A stretch of 64,000 nt of DNA from JAQBQB01 sp963757185 (GTDB taxonomy: Bacteria > Gemmatimonadota > Gemmatimonadetes > Gemmatimonadales > Gemmatimonadaceae): contig CAVWQI010000008.1 in the NCBI GenBank assembly GCA_963757185.1, positions 372,001 through 436,000 of the forward strand. The letters run 5' to 3'. The notes below the pieces were generated by a model, which was given only the letters and a program-made list of their open reading frames with translations, did no database searches and was not told the DNA's origin. Positions 24,983 through 33,948 of this stretch are shown in pieces (position 1 is the first letter of the stretch; each line of letters opens with the position of its first letter). The translations under genes were made by a program, and so were the position numbers.

Positions 24983-25107
24983 GTGGAAAGCAATATACAG
25001 ACGCCCGCGGGAGGGGTAAGGAACCGAATATTGGGATGCCGTTGCTCCTCTTTCCGGCGCCGACGACATTCACTGAGCATGATGCTCATCTACCGGTCGC
25101 CGGCCAC

Positions 25108-25368
25108 ATGAGTTGGGCCCTCAAAGAATTCTTTGCGGCCGTCGAGGAGGAATTCGGCGTAACGGCGGACTCCGACGGTGAGATGCTCCAGACGCCGGGC
25201 GAGGTGATCGACTTCATCGTCGAAAACACGGAGCCCAGCGACGGTATGGCCGACGACGAGTATCGCGACCACGTCGCGGGCGTCGTCGGCGAGATCATGG
25301 CGCGTACGCTCGGCGTCACGCGGTACGATGAGGACTCTCGCTTCGTGCAGGATCTGCACGTCCGATGA
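25108..25368 (+). CDS. Small acidic protein, ACP-like, 86 aa
   Basis: An acidic helical protein in two similar halves. The first has FFAAVEEEFGVTADSDGEMLQTPGEVIDFIVE. The second has VAGVVGEIMARTLGVTRYDEDSRFVQDLHV, whose DSRFVQDL resembles the helix-II region of acyl carrier proteins, but without the DSL phosphopantetheine serine. A carrier role is therefore unlikely or unproven. The stop overlaps the dinB ATG (ATGA), so it is coupled to translesion polymerase synthesis. The function is unknown. Confidence 0.6.
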   Translation: MSWALKEFFAAVEEEFGVTADSDGEMLQTPGEVIDFIVENTEPSDGMADDEYRDHVAGVVGEIMARTLGVTRYDEDSRFVQDLHVR

Positions 25369-26597
25369 CGACCGCGTCCGCGTCAGCCCGCCGGATCCTC
25401 CTCGCCGACGCGGACGCGTTCTACTGCGCCGTGGCGAGGATGGTCGACCCCGACGGCGCCGGGAGAGCCAAGTTCCTCATCGTCGGCGGAACGCGCGAGA
25501 GCCGCGGCGTCGTCTGCTCCGCGTCGTACGAAGCGAGAAGGTTCGGCGTGCGGTCGGCGATGCCCATCTCTCGCGCGCTGCGATTGTGTCCCCAAGCGAC
25601 GTGCGTGCCGATTCCCCGGCGCGCGTGTTCGGAAAGGAGCCGGGAGATTCGCGCCGTGCTCGAGAGGTTCTCGCCGGCGGTGGAAAGCGCGAGCATCGAC
25701 GAGTGGTACCTCGACATGGGCGGCACGGAAGGAGTTTACGGTCACGAGCCGCTCACGGCGACCGCGCGCCGGATTCGCGAGGCGGTCACCGCGGCCACTA
25801 CGCTGTCCGTGTCGATCGGCGGCGGAACGTCCAAGCTCGTCGCCAAGCTCGCCGTCGAACGCGCCAAGCCCAAACCGGGGACGACCGCGACCGGAGTTCA
25901 CGTCGTCGAGCCGGGAGACGAACAACGTTTCCTCGACACGTTCGATCTGGCGGACATTCCGCTCGTCGGTCCGCGCTTTCAGGAACGACTCGCGAAGCTC
26001 GGCATGCGGCGGGTGACCGACGTGCTGCCCTACGACGTCGCGACGCTCGCCCAGTGGCTCAGCCAACGAGAGGCAGAGTGGTTGTACGCGCGAGTGCGCG
26101 GCGTAGACGCACGGGAAGTGGAATCGCACGGCGACGCCAAGAGCATCAGCCGCGACGAAACCTTCGCCGCCGACATCGAGAGCGACGACGAGCTCGGACG
26201 GGAACTGCTGGCGCTGACCACGCGGGCCGCGTCCGATCTCCGGGCCGACGGCCTCACGGCGCGCACTGTCACCGTCCGCCTTCGCGACTTCGATTTCAAG
26301 ACTCGGTCGGCGAGCCGCACCCTGGACGCCCCGGTGATCTCCGACCGGGTGATTCTCGAAGTTGGCCGCCAGCTGTTGGCCAAGCTGCGAGAGAAGCGAC
26401 GGGTTCCCGCTCGGCTGCTAGGCGTCGCGCTTTCGTCGCTGACCACCGACTCGACCGCGGACCAGATGACGCTCTTCGAGCTTGCCGAGGAGCGCGTGGC
26501 GGAGACGAACCGCGATCGAGTCCTCGCGAGGACCGTCGATAGGGTCCGGGCCAAGTTCGGCGATCGGGGCATTCTGCCGGCCCGACTCATAGATTGA
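25365..26597 (+). CDS. dinB: DNA polymerase IV (Y-family)
   Basis: An error-prone translesion polymerase. The 410-aa protein has the catalytic Asp in LLADADAFYCAVARM, FLIVGGTRESRGVVCSASYEAR, the catalytic pair in SIDEWYLDM (most relatives have SIDEAYLD), the thumb HhH region (LADIPLVGPRFQERLAKLG) and the little-finger domain. No clear C-terminal beta-clamp motif of the QLSLF type is visible at the end (the tail reads GILPARLID). A TADQMTLFEL stretch about 50 residues earlier could serve. It is coupled to the 86-aa gene upstream. Confidence 0.93.
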   Translation: MTTASASARRILLADADAFYCAVARMVDPDGAGRAKFLIVGGTRESRGVVCSASYEARRFGVRSAMPISRALRLCPQATCVPIPRRACSERSREIRAVLERFSPAVESASIDEWYLDMGGTEGVYGHEPLTATARRIREAVTAATTLSVSIGGGTSKLVAKLAVERAKPKPGTTATGVHVVEPGDEQRFLDTFDLADIPLVGPRFQERLAKLGMRRVTDVLPYDVATLAQWLSQREAEWLYARVRGVDAREVESHGDAKSISRDETFAADIESDDELGRELLALTTRAASDLRADGLTARTVTVRLRDFDFKTRSASRTLDAPVISDRVILEVGRQLLAKLREKRRVPARLLGVALSSLTTDSTADQMTLFELAEERVAETNRDRVLARTVDRVRAKFGDRGILPARLID

Positions 26598-26724
26598 ATC
26601 GGACTCGGCCGGACGACCGTAGGGTTGATTGCGCCTGGCGCCCGCGATCGTCCGTGTTGGAATGGTTGTTCCCTCCTTGCAGCCGCTGAACGGGGTCAGT
26701 GCCCGGGCGGCTGGAACCGTCGAA

Positions 26725-27636
26725 ATGAATCAATCAGGATCGGCCCCGCCGTTGGGGTCCACGCGCTTTCGCAGCCTGAGCGATCCCGAGAGCCTGCGCG
26801 AGTTCGCCAGGAACATTCGGGAAGGCATCTACATCACCACGCGCGACGGTGAAGTGCTGGACGCCAATCAAGCGTTCCTCGAAATCGCCGGTGTCGCGTC
26901 GGTGACGGAGTTGGGACACGGCGGCGCGATCGCGCTCTACGCCGACCCCGAGCGCCGCAAGGAACAGGTCCGCCTGCTCGAGACCGACGGGTCCGTACGC
27001 GAATTCGAGATCGCGATTCGCCGCCCGGATGGACAGACCCGAACGGTTCTCGACAGCTGCAACCTCGTCCGCGACCCGGACACGGGTGAGGCGTTCATTC
27101 ACGGAATCCTCATCGACATCACGACCCGGAAGGCGCTCGAAGCGTCGCTGCTGGAAATGAGCACGCACGACGCGCTCACCGGCGCGCTCAACCGTCGTTG
27201 CCTCGCCGGGATCGACGCCGAGCTGACGCGCGATCCCTCCGCCAAGTGCGGCTGCGTATTCGTCGACGTCGACCACTTCAAGCAGTACAACGACCAGTGG
27301 GGGCATCGGGAAGGCGACGAAGTGCTCCGCCGCATGGCGCGTTTTCTCATGCGCTACGTTCGCGCCGAGGAGGCCGTGGTCCGCATCGGCGGCGACGAGT
27401 TCGTCATCCTGCTGCACGGGCGCGACGCCGACTCCACGAAGCTCGTCGCCGACCGGCTGCGCATCGAGGCGCTCGAGCGCGCGCCCGTCCCGTTCTCACT
27501 CGGCTGGGCGACACGGGAATCGGGGGAATCGCTGATGCAGATCATCGACCGCGCCGACCGCGGCCTGATGGCCGTGCGCGTCATCAAGCGCCAAACCGAT
27601 CCCCGCCAGCAATCCGCTATTCGGCGGGAACCGTAG
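26725..27636 (+). CDS. PAS-domain diguanylate cyclase
   Basis: A 303-aa cytoplasmic signalling protein. A PAS domain (~25-135: NIREGIYITTRDGEVLDANQAFLEIAG, ending FIHGILIDITTRKALEASL) is followed by a GGDEF domain (~145-295) with THDALTGALNRR, FVDVDHFKQYNDQWGHREGDEVL and the active site RIGGDEFVILLHG. It is predicted to make c-di-GMP. No RxxD inhibitory site is clear at the usual place upstream of GGDEF. The start is uncertain, as the frame is open to 26629 with other Met codons. The 3' end overlaps the convergent exporter gene by 20 bp. Confidence 0.88.
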   Translation: MNQSGSAPPLGSTRFRSLSDPESLREFARNIREGIYITTRDGEVLDANQAFLEIAGVASVTELGHGGAIALYADPERRKEQVRLLETDGSVREFEIAIRRPDGQTRTVLDSCNLVRDPDTGEAFIHGILIDITTRKALEASLLEMSTHDALTGALNRRCLAGIDAELTRDPSAKCGCVFVDVDHFKQYNDQWGHREGDEVLRRMARFLMRYVRAEEAVVRIGGDEFVILLHGRDADSTKLVADRLRIEALERAPVPFSLGWATRESGESLMQIIDRADRGLMAVRVIKRQTDPRQQSAIRREP

Positions 27637-28555
27637 CGCGCCGAGCGCGGGCGATGGTGATCATCGCCACGCCGCCGAGAATGATCGCCGCCGCGAGCAC
27701 GGTCCGCGGCGTGACGGCTTCACCGGCCACCGCCCAGCCGAGAATCACGGCGACGATCGGGTTGACGTAGGCATAGGTCGACGCTTTCGCCGCGCTCACG
27801 TGCCGCAACAAGTAGATGTATGCGGTGAAGCCGAGCAGGGCGCCGAACGTCACGAGGTAGACCCAGCCGAACCACGACGCGAGCGCGATCGACGCCATGT
27901 GGACGTCGCTCATTTCGCCGAACGCGAATCCGAGCGCCAGCAGCGAAACGCTTCCGCCGAGCATCTGCAGCGCCGTGGACATCGCGGCGGAATCGGGCCG
28001 GGCGCCGTGCCGGTTGTACACCGAGCCGATCGCCCAGCTCATCGACGCCGCCACGAGCACGCCCGCGCCGAGCGCGTCGACGCCGCCATGGCCCGTGAGC
28101 GAGTCGCGACCGACGAGGACCGCGAGGCCGACGAGGCCGACGATCACACCGGCGACGACGGCGGCCCGCGGTCGCGCGCCGCCGGGACGAATCCAGTCGA
28201 GCAGAACCATCCATAGCGGGACGACGGCGACGAGCAGCGCGGCGAGCCCCGACGGCACGCGGCGCTCGGCCCACGCCACCGATCCATTCCCGATGCAGAT
28301 CAGGAGAAACCCGGTGATCGCCGCCGTTCGCCACTCGGCCGCTGTGGGTTTTGCCACGCCGCGGAAGCGCGCCCACGCGTACAGAATCGCCCCCGAAATC
28401 GCGAAGCGGCTTCCCGCCATGAGGAAGGGCGGCATGCTCGCGACGGCGTATCGAATGGCGAGGTATGTCGAACCCCAGACGACGTAGACGGTGGCGAATG
28501 CCCCGATGACGCGCGCACGGGCGCCGCCGTCGGCGTCAGCTGTGGAGACGGGCAT
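27617..28555 (-). CDS. DMT-superfamily (EamA) exporter
   Basis: A ~312-aa polytopic inner-membrane protein with ten predicted TM helices as two five-helix EamA repeats. The signatures are VYVVWGSTYLAIRYAV in TM1, WAERRVPSGLAALLVAVVPLW, and the second repeat's FTAYIYLLRHVSAAKASTYAYVNPIVAV. It is close in style to the YedA/RhaT-like metabolite or drug exporters; the substrate is unknown. ATG 28555 is preferred, but a TTG at 28579 directly follows the stop of the upstream kinase gene. It likely shares that transcript. Confidence 0.85.
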   Translation of the reverse strand: MPVSTADADGGARARVIGAFATVYVVWGSTYLAIRYAVASMPPFLMAGSRFAISGAILYAWARFRGVAKPTAAEWRTAAITGFLLICIGNGSVAWAERRVPSGLAALLVAVVPLWMVLLDWIRPGGARPRAAVVAGVIVGLVGLAVLVGRDSLTGHGGVDALGAGVLVAASMSWAIGSVYNRHGARPDSAAMSTALQMLGGSVSLLALGFAFGEMSDVHMASIALASWFGWVYLVTFGALLGFTAYIYLLRHVSAAKASTYAYVNPIVAVILGWAVAGEAVTPRTVLAAAIILGGVAMITIARARRATVPAE

Positions 28556-28579
28556 CGGGAAAAGGCGACGCCCGCTCAA

Positions 28580-30052
28580 TCAACCTTCGATGAGACGACG
28601 CAGTTCATCGACGTCGTACGGACGCACGACGTAGGCGACGCCGTCGTCCATTGCCGAGGGCGAACGCTCGGCCGAAAGCACGAAGCGCGCGTGCGCGCAT
28701 CCGGACGACGCGCGCAACTCGTCCACGATCGGCACGCCGCCGGCGACCGCCAGGTCGGCATCGCATACGACGGCGTCGAACCGGCTCTGCGATGCGAGGC
28801 GCAGCGCCGCTTCGCCGGTGGCCGCGTTGATCACGGCGTGGCCGCGCGACGCGAGGAAACGCTCGACGAACGGCAGGTCGGCCGCGCGCGGGTCGACCAC
28901 CAGAACGTCGAGCGGCCGCGATGCGCGCGACGGCGCCGCCGGTTGCTCCGTGGCGGCCACCCTCGGCAAGCGTATCACGAACCGTGCGCCGCCAAGCGCG
29001 CCTCGCTCCAGTGCCACGGATCCGCCGTGGTCGACCACGATGGTGTGAACGACGGTCAGCCCGAGGCCCGTCCCCTCGCCCTCCTCCTTCGACGTCCAGA
29101 ACGGATCCCAGATGTCGGATCGAACGTCGTCGGGCACGCCCGGGCCATTGTCCTCCACTTCGACGACGACGTCCGGCTCCTCGTGCCTGGTACGGATCAG
29201 GATGCGGCCTCCGCCTTGCGACGTCGAGCGGTGACCGTCGACGCGCGGGCGGAGCGCCTGCTCCGCGTTGTTCAGCAAATTCAAAATCACTTGCTCGAGC
29301 TGCGTGCGGTCGCCGCGCACCGGCGGCATCGGCCCTAGCTCGAGCTCGCAGACGATCCCCGCGGTCTCTAGCGCGTAGCGCCGCGTCCGCACGATGTACG
29401 CGACCAACTCGTTGACGTCGGCCGGAGCACGCCGTTCGATCCCCCGTCGCCGAGCCAGCGCGAGGAGGTCCTTCACGATCGTCGCCGAGCGCAGCGCTTC
29501 GTGGTGAATCGCCTCGAGGGCGGTGCGATCCTCGAGTGGCCAACGCCTGCGAAGGAGCAGTTGCGAGAACCCCATTATTGCGGCGAGCGGGTTGTTCAGC
29601 TCGTGCGCCGCTCCGGCGAGCACCGCGCCGAGCGACGCCATGCGTTCGCTGCGACGCACCAACTCGTCCTGGCGCCGGCGCTCGGTGACGTCCTCGGCGA
29701 GGATCTCGAGGCGGCCTTCTCCGCGATCGTTCGAAACGGTACGGACCGCAAGACGAACAACGATGAGGCTCCCGTCGCGCCGCTTCCACCGCGTTTCGAT
29801 CCACTCGGGATTCGCGGCGTCGGCGGCGGCTCGCATCGCCGCGAACTCGTCCGCGTCGAGGAAGACCTTGCCGGCCAGATCGAGTCCGACGGTGGCGTCC
29901 GCGTCTCCATAGCCGAGCATTCTGGCGGCTCCGTCGCTCGACGAAAGGACTTGGCCGTGCCTCGAAACGGTGCAGATGCCGAGTCCGGCGCGCGACATAG
30001 CCCATTGGAGGCCGGAGGTCGCCTCTCCGTTGGATTTCTCGAGCTCGTTCAC
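28580..30052 (-). CDS. Hybrid histidine kinase: PAS-HisKA-HATPase with C-terminal receiver-like domain
   Basis: 490 aa, soluble. PAS domain ~15-125, dimerisation helix with phospho-accepting H150 (GAAHELNNPLAAIMGFSQ), ATPase domain with N box LLNNAEQAL, G1 VEDNGPGVPDD and G2 GEGTGLGLTVV. Residues ~380-490 are a receiver-like fold with CDADL at the phospho-Asp position. The acidic pair is reduced (VVDPRA) and the conserved Lys is Arg (VVRPYDVDEL), so it may not be phosphorylated normally. The start is a GTG. It is divergent from the ECF sigma gene at 30212. Confidence 0.88.
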   Translation of the reverse strand: MNELEKSNGEATSGLQWAMSRAGLGICTVSRHGQVLSSSDGAARMLGYGDADATVGLDLAGKVFLDADEFAAMRAAADAANPEWIETRWKRRDGSLIVVRLAVRTVSNDRGEGRLEILAEDVTERRRQDELVRRSERMASLGAVLAGAAHELNNPLAAIMGFSQLLLRRRWPLEDRTALEAIHHEALRSATIVKDLLALARRRGIERRAPADVNELVAYIVRTRRYALETAGIVCELELGPMPPVRGDRTQLEQVILNLLNNAEQALRPRVDGHRSTSQGGGRILIRTRHEEPDVVVEVEDNGPGVPDDVRSDIWDPFWTSKEEGEGTGLGLTVVHTIVVDHGGSVALERGALGGARFVIRLPRVAATEQPAAPSRASRPLDVLVVDPRAADLPFVERFLASRGHAVINAATGEAALRLASQSRFDAVVCDADLAVAGGVPIVDELRASSGCAHARFVLSAERSPSAMDDGVAYVVRPYDVDELRRLIEG

Positions 30053-30211
30053 GTTAACCGGTGGATTTCCGTGTTAAGTCGTCTGGGGAGCGTTCTCAGG
30101 CGACCAAATATGACCACAATGGCTCCCGATGGGTTAGTAGGAGCATCGAGCACCGCCGTAGGGGGATCTCGCGCCGCCGGTGTCTTGCCCATATACTTTA
30201 CACGTCAACTG

Positions 30212-30823
30212 ATGACTAGCGTGCAATACACTCAGCGAGTGCCTTTGGAACAGACCGTCACGTTCGAGCGGGAAGCGATTCCGTGGATCGACGACGTCTA
30301 CCGTTTCGCGCTCTCCCTCACGCGCGACGAGTCCGATGCCGACGACGTGGTTCAGGACACTTTTCTCCGCGCATTCAGGTCGTGGCACACGTACCTGCCC
30401 GGGAGCGACTGCCGGCGCTGGCTGTTCACCATCTGCCGAAACGTGTTTCTCCGCTCGCGCGAGCGGGCGCGGCCCATGGTGGAGCTGGAGTCTGGCGAGC
30501 TCGATCTCGCCCTCATCGGCTCGCTCCACAACGAAGGTTCGCGCGACAGCGTGGAGAGCATCTTCTCGCGGCTGGATCTCGCGCCGGCGATCGCCGCCGC
30601 GCTGGCGACCGTTCCCGAACCATTCCGCTCGACGCTCGTCATCGTGGACGTCGAGGATCAGTCCTACGAGGCCGCCGCGGAGATTCTTCGCGTGCCCATC
30701 GGGACGGTTCGCTCGCGTCTTTTCCGCGGGCGCCGGCTGATGCAGGAGCAGCTCATGACGTACGCTCACGACGCGGGCTTCGGGTCGTCGACGTCGCCCA
30801 TCGATCAGCGTCGAATCGCCTGA
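30212..30823 (+). CDS. ECF-type RNA polymerase sigma factor (second)
   Basis: 203 aa. Region 2 is DDVYRFALSLTRDESDADDVVQDTFLRAFRSW and RRWLFTICRNVFLR; region 4 is PFRSTLVIVDVEDQSYEAAAEILRVPIGTVRSRLFRGRRLMQEQL. The start at ATG 30212 precedes a short tail then region 2; the frame is open far upstream only as an antisense reading of the kinase. No anti-sigma gene is adjacent (the next gene is convergent OsmC), so control may come from the divergent hybrid kinase or elsewhere. Confidence 0.9.
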   Translation: MTSVQYTQRVPLEQTVTFEREAIPWIDDVYRFALSLTRDESDADDVVQDTFLRAFRSWHTYLPGSDCRRWLFTICRNVFLRSRERARPMVELESGELDLALIGSLHNEGSRDSVESIFSRLDLAPAIAAALATVPEPFRSTLVIVDVEDQSYEAAAEILRVPIGTVRSRLFRGRRLMQEQLMTYAHDAGFGSSTSPIDQRRIA

Positions 30824-30854
30824 GGTGTCGCGCCGGCGGAATTAGCGCGCGGAA

Positions 30855-31385
30855 TTAGCCCGCGATGGGCTTCCAGACGTGCTGTTGAACGGGATCGCCA
30901 CTCACGCCGTTGAGCGTGAGGCGCGTTTCGGCGACGATGTCGGACCCGAGCGATCCGGCGACCGAGCAATAGCGCTCGAATGACAGGTGAATCGCCCGTT
31001 CCGCGTGCTCGGCCTCGATCTCGGCGCCGTCGATCACGAATTCCATCTCGAGCCGCATGATCCGGCGCGGATAGTCGGGCCGCCGGTGCGCGGTGATCTT
31101 CACCGAGAGTCGCTCGACCGGCGTTCTGCGCTTGGCGATGATGTCGATGACGTCGAGGCTCGAGCAGGTCGCGATCGCGTTGAGCAGCGTCTCGACGGGG
31201 CCGGGTGCGCGCTTGGCGCCGCCGTCGATGAGGTGTGTCCGTCCCGCGGGCCCGGCGTCGAACGACCGGTCGCCGCGCCACGTCGCTTCGCTGCGCGTGA
31301 TGACGGGCGCGGTCGACCCCGTGCTCGTCGGCATGTCGCCGATCGACGAGCTCGCGCCAGTTGGTTCCGGAGAGGCCGCGGACAT
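30855..31385 (-). CDS. OsmC/Ohr-family protein
   Basis: A 176-aa thiol peroxidase-type protein. After a Ser/Thr/Pro-rich N-terminus, the family core has FDAGPAGRTHLIDGG, the first cysteine in NAIATCSSLDVIDIIAKRR and the second in FERYCSVAGSL, both in positions where OsmC/Ohr proteins hold their redox pair. These enzymes reduce organic hydroperoxides. It lies 14 bp behind the rhodanese gene in the same operon, which links it to sulfur/oxidative stress chemistry by context. Confidence 0.87.
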   Translation of the reverse strand: MSAASPEPTGASSSIGDMPTSTGSTAPVITRSEATWRGDRSFDAGPAGRTHLIDGGAKRAPGPVETLLNAIATCSSLDVIDIIAKRRTPVERLSVKITAHRRPDYPRRIMRLEMEFVIDGAEIEAEHAERAIHLSFERYCSVAGSLGSDIVAETRLTLNGVSGDPVQQHVWKPIAG

Positions 31386-31399
31386 GGTTGTGAGAATCC

Positions 31400-32290
31400 T
31401 TATCGTTCGATCGGCGCGCGAACGGCGTTGCCCCACTCCGTCCAGCTGCCGTCGTAGTTTCGAACCTTCTCGTAGCCGAGCAGGTAGCGAAGCACGAACC
31501 AGGTGTGGCTGGACCGCTCGCCGATGCGGCAGTACGCGATCACGTCGTCGGCCGGCGACAGTCCCTGCTCGTCCTGATAGATGGCGCGCAGCTCGGCGGC
31601 GGACTTGAACGTGCCGTCGGCGTTCGCGGCGCGGGCCCACGGAACGCTCTTCGCGCCCGGTATATGACCGCCGCGCAGCGCTCCCTCCTGGGGATACTCC
31701 GCCATGTGCAGCTTCTTGCCGGTGTACTCGTCCGGCGATCGAACATCGACGAGCTTGCCCGACGAAGTGAGGTGTACCTCGACGTCGCTCCTGAACGCAC
31801 GAATCGGCGCGTCATCACGGCGGCCCGCCGAATAGGACGAGCGCGTCCGCGCCGCCGACGCGTCGGTCGTCATCGGGCGGCCCTCTTTTTCCCACTTCAC
31901 CCGTCCGCCATCGAGAATCTTCGTATTGGTGAAGCCAAAGAGGTGGAACACCCAGAGCGCGTACGCGGCCCACCAGTTGTTCTTGTCGCCGTAGAAGATC
32001 ACGGTCGTCGTCTGGTCGATGCCGTGGGCGCGGAGAAGCTCCTCGAACTGCCGCGCGCCGATGTAGTCGCGGACGAGCGGGTCGTTCAGATCGGCGTGCC
32101 AGTCGATCTTGATCGCCCCGGGGATGTGGCCCGTGTCGTAGAGCAGCACGTCCTCGTCGCTTTCGACGATGCGGGTGCCCGGGTCGCTCAGATGCTGCGC
32201 GAGCCATTCCGTACTGACCAGAGCGTCGGGATGGTCGTAGCCCTTGGCGGCGATCGAGCCGTCGTCGGTAGTCGCGGTGGCGGTGTTCAT
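31400..32290 (-). CDS. Two-domain sulfurtransferase (rhodanese)
   Basis: 296 aa. The N-terminal rhodanese domain (~20-140) is inactive, with YGDKNN at the active-loop position. The C-terminal domain (~165-290) has VDVRSPDEY and the active-site loop with C254 in CRIGERSSHTWF. Thiosulfate or 3-mercaptopyruvate sulfurtransferase activity is likely. The start is well fixed: AGGAGG lies 8 nt before ATG 32290. It follows the alpha/beta hydrolase by 95 bp and precedes OsmC. Confidence 0.92.
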   Translation of the reverse strand: MNTATATTDDGSIAAKGYDHPDALVSTEWLAQHLSDPGTRIVESDEDVLLYDTGHIPGAIKIDWHADLNDPLVRDYIGARQFEELLRAHGIDQTTTVIFYGDKNNWWAAYALWVFHLFGFTNTKILDGGRVKWEKEGRPMTTDASAARTRSSYSAGRRDDAPIRAFRSDVEVHLTSSGKLVDVRSPDEYTGKKLHMAEYPQEGALRGGHIPGAKSVPWARAANADGTFKSAAELRAIYQDEQGLSPADDVIAYCRIGERSSHTWFVLRYLLGYEKVRNYDGSWTEWGNAVRAPIER

Positions 32291-32385
32291 GGGGTTTCCT
32301 CCTGCGCGGTGCGTCCCTGTCGTCGAGAGCGGGGCGCGGTAATACGCGAAACATATCCCCCACCGGACGGCGCGTTCCCCCGCGC

Positions 32386-33171
32386 TCAGAGTGAAACTGC
32401 CCAGCGCGCGACGGTGTCGGCGATGGACTGCCATCCGGGCTCGAGCGGCATCATGTGGCCGTGGCCGAGGACAGTCTGCATCGATGCGTGGTAGAGGACC
32501 GCGATCTGGCGGCAGGTCTCCAGCGGCACGAATTGGTCGTCGTCGGCCGCCACAACGAGCGCCGGGGCCCGAACGCGCCGCTGGTCCACCGGTACGCCGC
32601 TGATCGACATCTCTTTCGCCGCGCGGCCGCTGTCGGGGATGAACGTGGCGATGACCTCGGCCTGCTGGGACTCGGGAATGTGGTTGAGAACGATTTCCTT
32701 CAAGTCGTCGAGCGTGGGCGCGACGACGCCGGATCCGTAGATGGCCGGCAGGTACTTCAGCTGGCGCATGACCATCTTGAACGTCATGAACCGAATTCCC
32801 TTCGGCGGGATCGGCGCGAGCATGCCGATGCCCTGGGCGAGCCCGCGCTCGGCGAGGCACTGCGCAATGAGCCCGCCCATCGAGTGGCCGATGACGATCG
32901 GCTTGTCCAGGTGGCGGGCCACGGCCGCGGCGTCGGCGACGAAGTCGGTTATCGACGTGCGCCCGAGATCGACGTTCGAGCCGCTCCCCTCGCGCCCGCG
33001 CAGGTTGACCGCGTACGCCGGCATGCCGCGCGCGGCGAAGAACGGCACCCACTCCGCGAACACCGAGGCGTTGGCGAAATAGCCGTGGATGAACAACACG
33101 GCCCGCCGGTGCGCATGCGGTGGTCGCGAATAAAGGACCGACAGGTCGGCGATGCGGGTGGAGTCGGGCAT
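32386..33171 (-). CDS. Alpha/beta hydrolase
   Basis: 261 aa. The typical order of motifs is present: the oxyanion segment LFIHGYFANASVFAEW (~26-41), nucleophile elbow VIGHSMGGLIAQ (Ser in GHSMG, ~96), an acid in VVAADDDQFVP and the His in LGHGHMMPLE near the end. No signal peptide. It could be an esterase, lipase or lactonase. It is the first gene of an apparent hydrolase-rhodanese-OsmC operon and divergent from the ferredoxin gene with 36 bp between. Confidence 0.87.
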   Translation of the reverse strand: MPDSTRIADLSVLYSRPPHAHRRAVLFIHGYFANASVFAEWVPFFAARGMPAYAVNLRGREGSGSNVDLGRTSITDFVADAAAVARHLDKPIVIGHSMGGLIAQCLAERGLAQGIGMLAPIPPKGIRFMTFKMVMRQLKYLPAIYGSGVVAPTLDDLKEIVLNHIPESQQAEVIATFIPDSGRAAKEMSISGVPVDQRRVRAPALVVAADDDQFVPLETCRQIAVLYHASMQTVLGHGHMMPLEPGWQSIADTVARWAVSL

Positions 33172-33207
33172 CGGGGCGGTAAGTTACTGCGCTGTACCTT
33201 CAGGGAC

Positions 33208-33546
33208 ATGCCCAAAAACGTTCCCCAGCCGCGCATGGACCCATATTCGCGCCACGTGCTGATCTGCGTGGGCGCATTTTGCACTCCGGATTCGCGCGGA
33301 CGGGCCTTGTACGAGCTGTTGCCGGCTCTTCTCCAGCGCGAAGGCCTCCTGTTCGGTCCCCGTCGCGTGAAGCGAGGGGAAACGCCGTGCCTCGGCGTCT
33401 GCGCGGGCGGCCCGATCGTCGTCGTCTATCCGGAGGGCGTCTGGTACGCGGGTGTCACGCCCGAGCTGCTCGAGCGGATCGTCGTCGAACATCTTCGGGA
33501 TGGCCGCGTCGTCGAGGAAGCGGTGTTCCATCGTCTTAGCGGCTGA
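33208..33546 (+). CDS. Thioredoxin-like (2Fe-2S) ferredoxin
   Basis: 112 aa. It has the pattern of small thioredoxin-fold [2Fe-2S] ferredoxins: two N-terminal cysteines in VLICVGAFCTPDSRGRALYELL and two later cysteines in GETPCLGVCAGGPIVVVYPEGVWYAGVT. It probably serves as an electron carrier; the partner is not known. The ATG at 33208 is preceded by CAGGGAC as a fair ribosome site. The reading frame upstream is antisense to the hydrolase. Confidence 0.88.
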   Translation: MPKNVPQPRMDPYSRHVLICVGAFCTPDSRGRALYELLPALLQREGLLFGPRRVKRGETPCLGVCAGGPIVVVYPEGVWYAGVTPELLERIVVEHLRDGRVVEEAVFHRLSG

Positions 33547-33615
33547 TGCGTTGCAGCGCCGCGACGGCGACACTAGCTTGACTCGCTCGCGTCTCCGGAT
33601 TCCGCTCCCGCCTCA

Positions 33616-33945
33616 ATGGACAACCTTCCCAGCACGCGGCGCATGCTCATGGATCGAGCGCGCCGCTACCTGCTCGAGCAGATCGAGACGGATCCGAAGC
33701 AGCGCCCCGATGACTCGCCTCCACGTTTGACTCTTCAAGCCCTCGAGAAGATCGGTATGTCACGTTCCCGCGAACGCATTCTGGAAAACCTCGACGAGAT
33801 GTACAAAGAGGCGTTCGACCGCGCCAAGGTCACCGGTGACGATTCGCAGATGGCGGCGCTCGATTTCAGCTATCGGCGCGAGCAGCTCTATTTCGAGATC
33901 CTGCTCGACGTGCGCGACGCGCTCGAACGCCGGTCCGGCGGCTGA
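33616..33945 (+). CDS. Hypothetical helical protein, 109 aa
   Basis: A small soluble protein, charged and helical throughout (MDRARRYLLEQIETDPKQ, then RSRERILENLDEMYKEAFDRAK and SYRREQLYFEILLDVRDALERR). It begins 69 bp after the ferredoxin gene in the same direction and ends 3 bp before the convergent terC stop. No known domain recognised. Coding is supported by codon pattern and tight packing. Confidence 0.65.
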   Translation: MDNLPSTRRMLMDRARRYLLEQIETDPKQRPDDSPPRLTLQALEKIGMSRSRERILENLDEMYKEAFDRAKVTGDDSQMAALDFSYRREQLYFEILLDVRDALERRSGG

Positions 33946-33948
33946 GGC

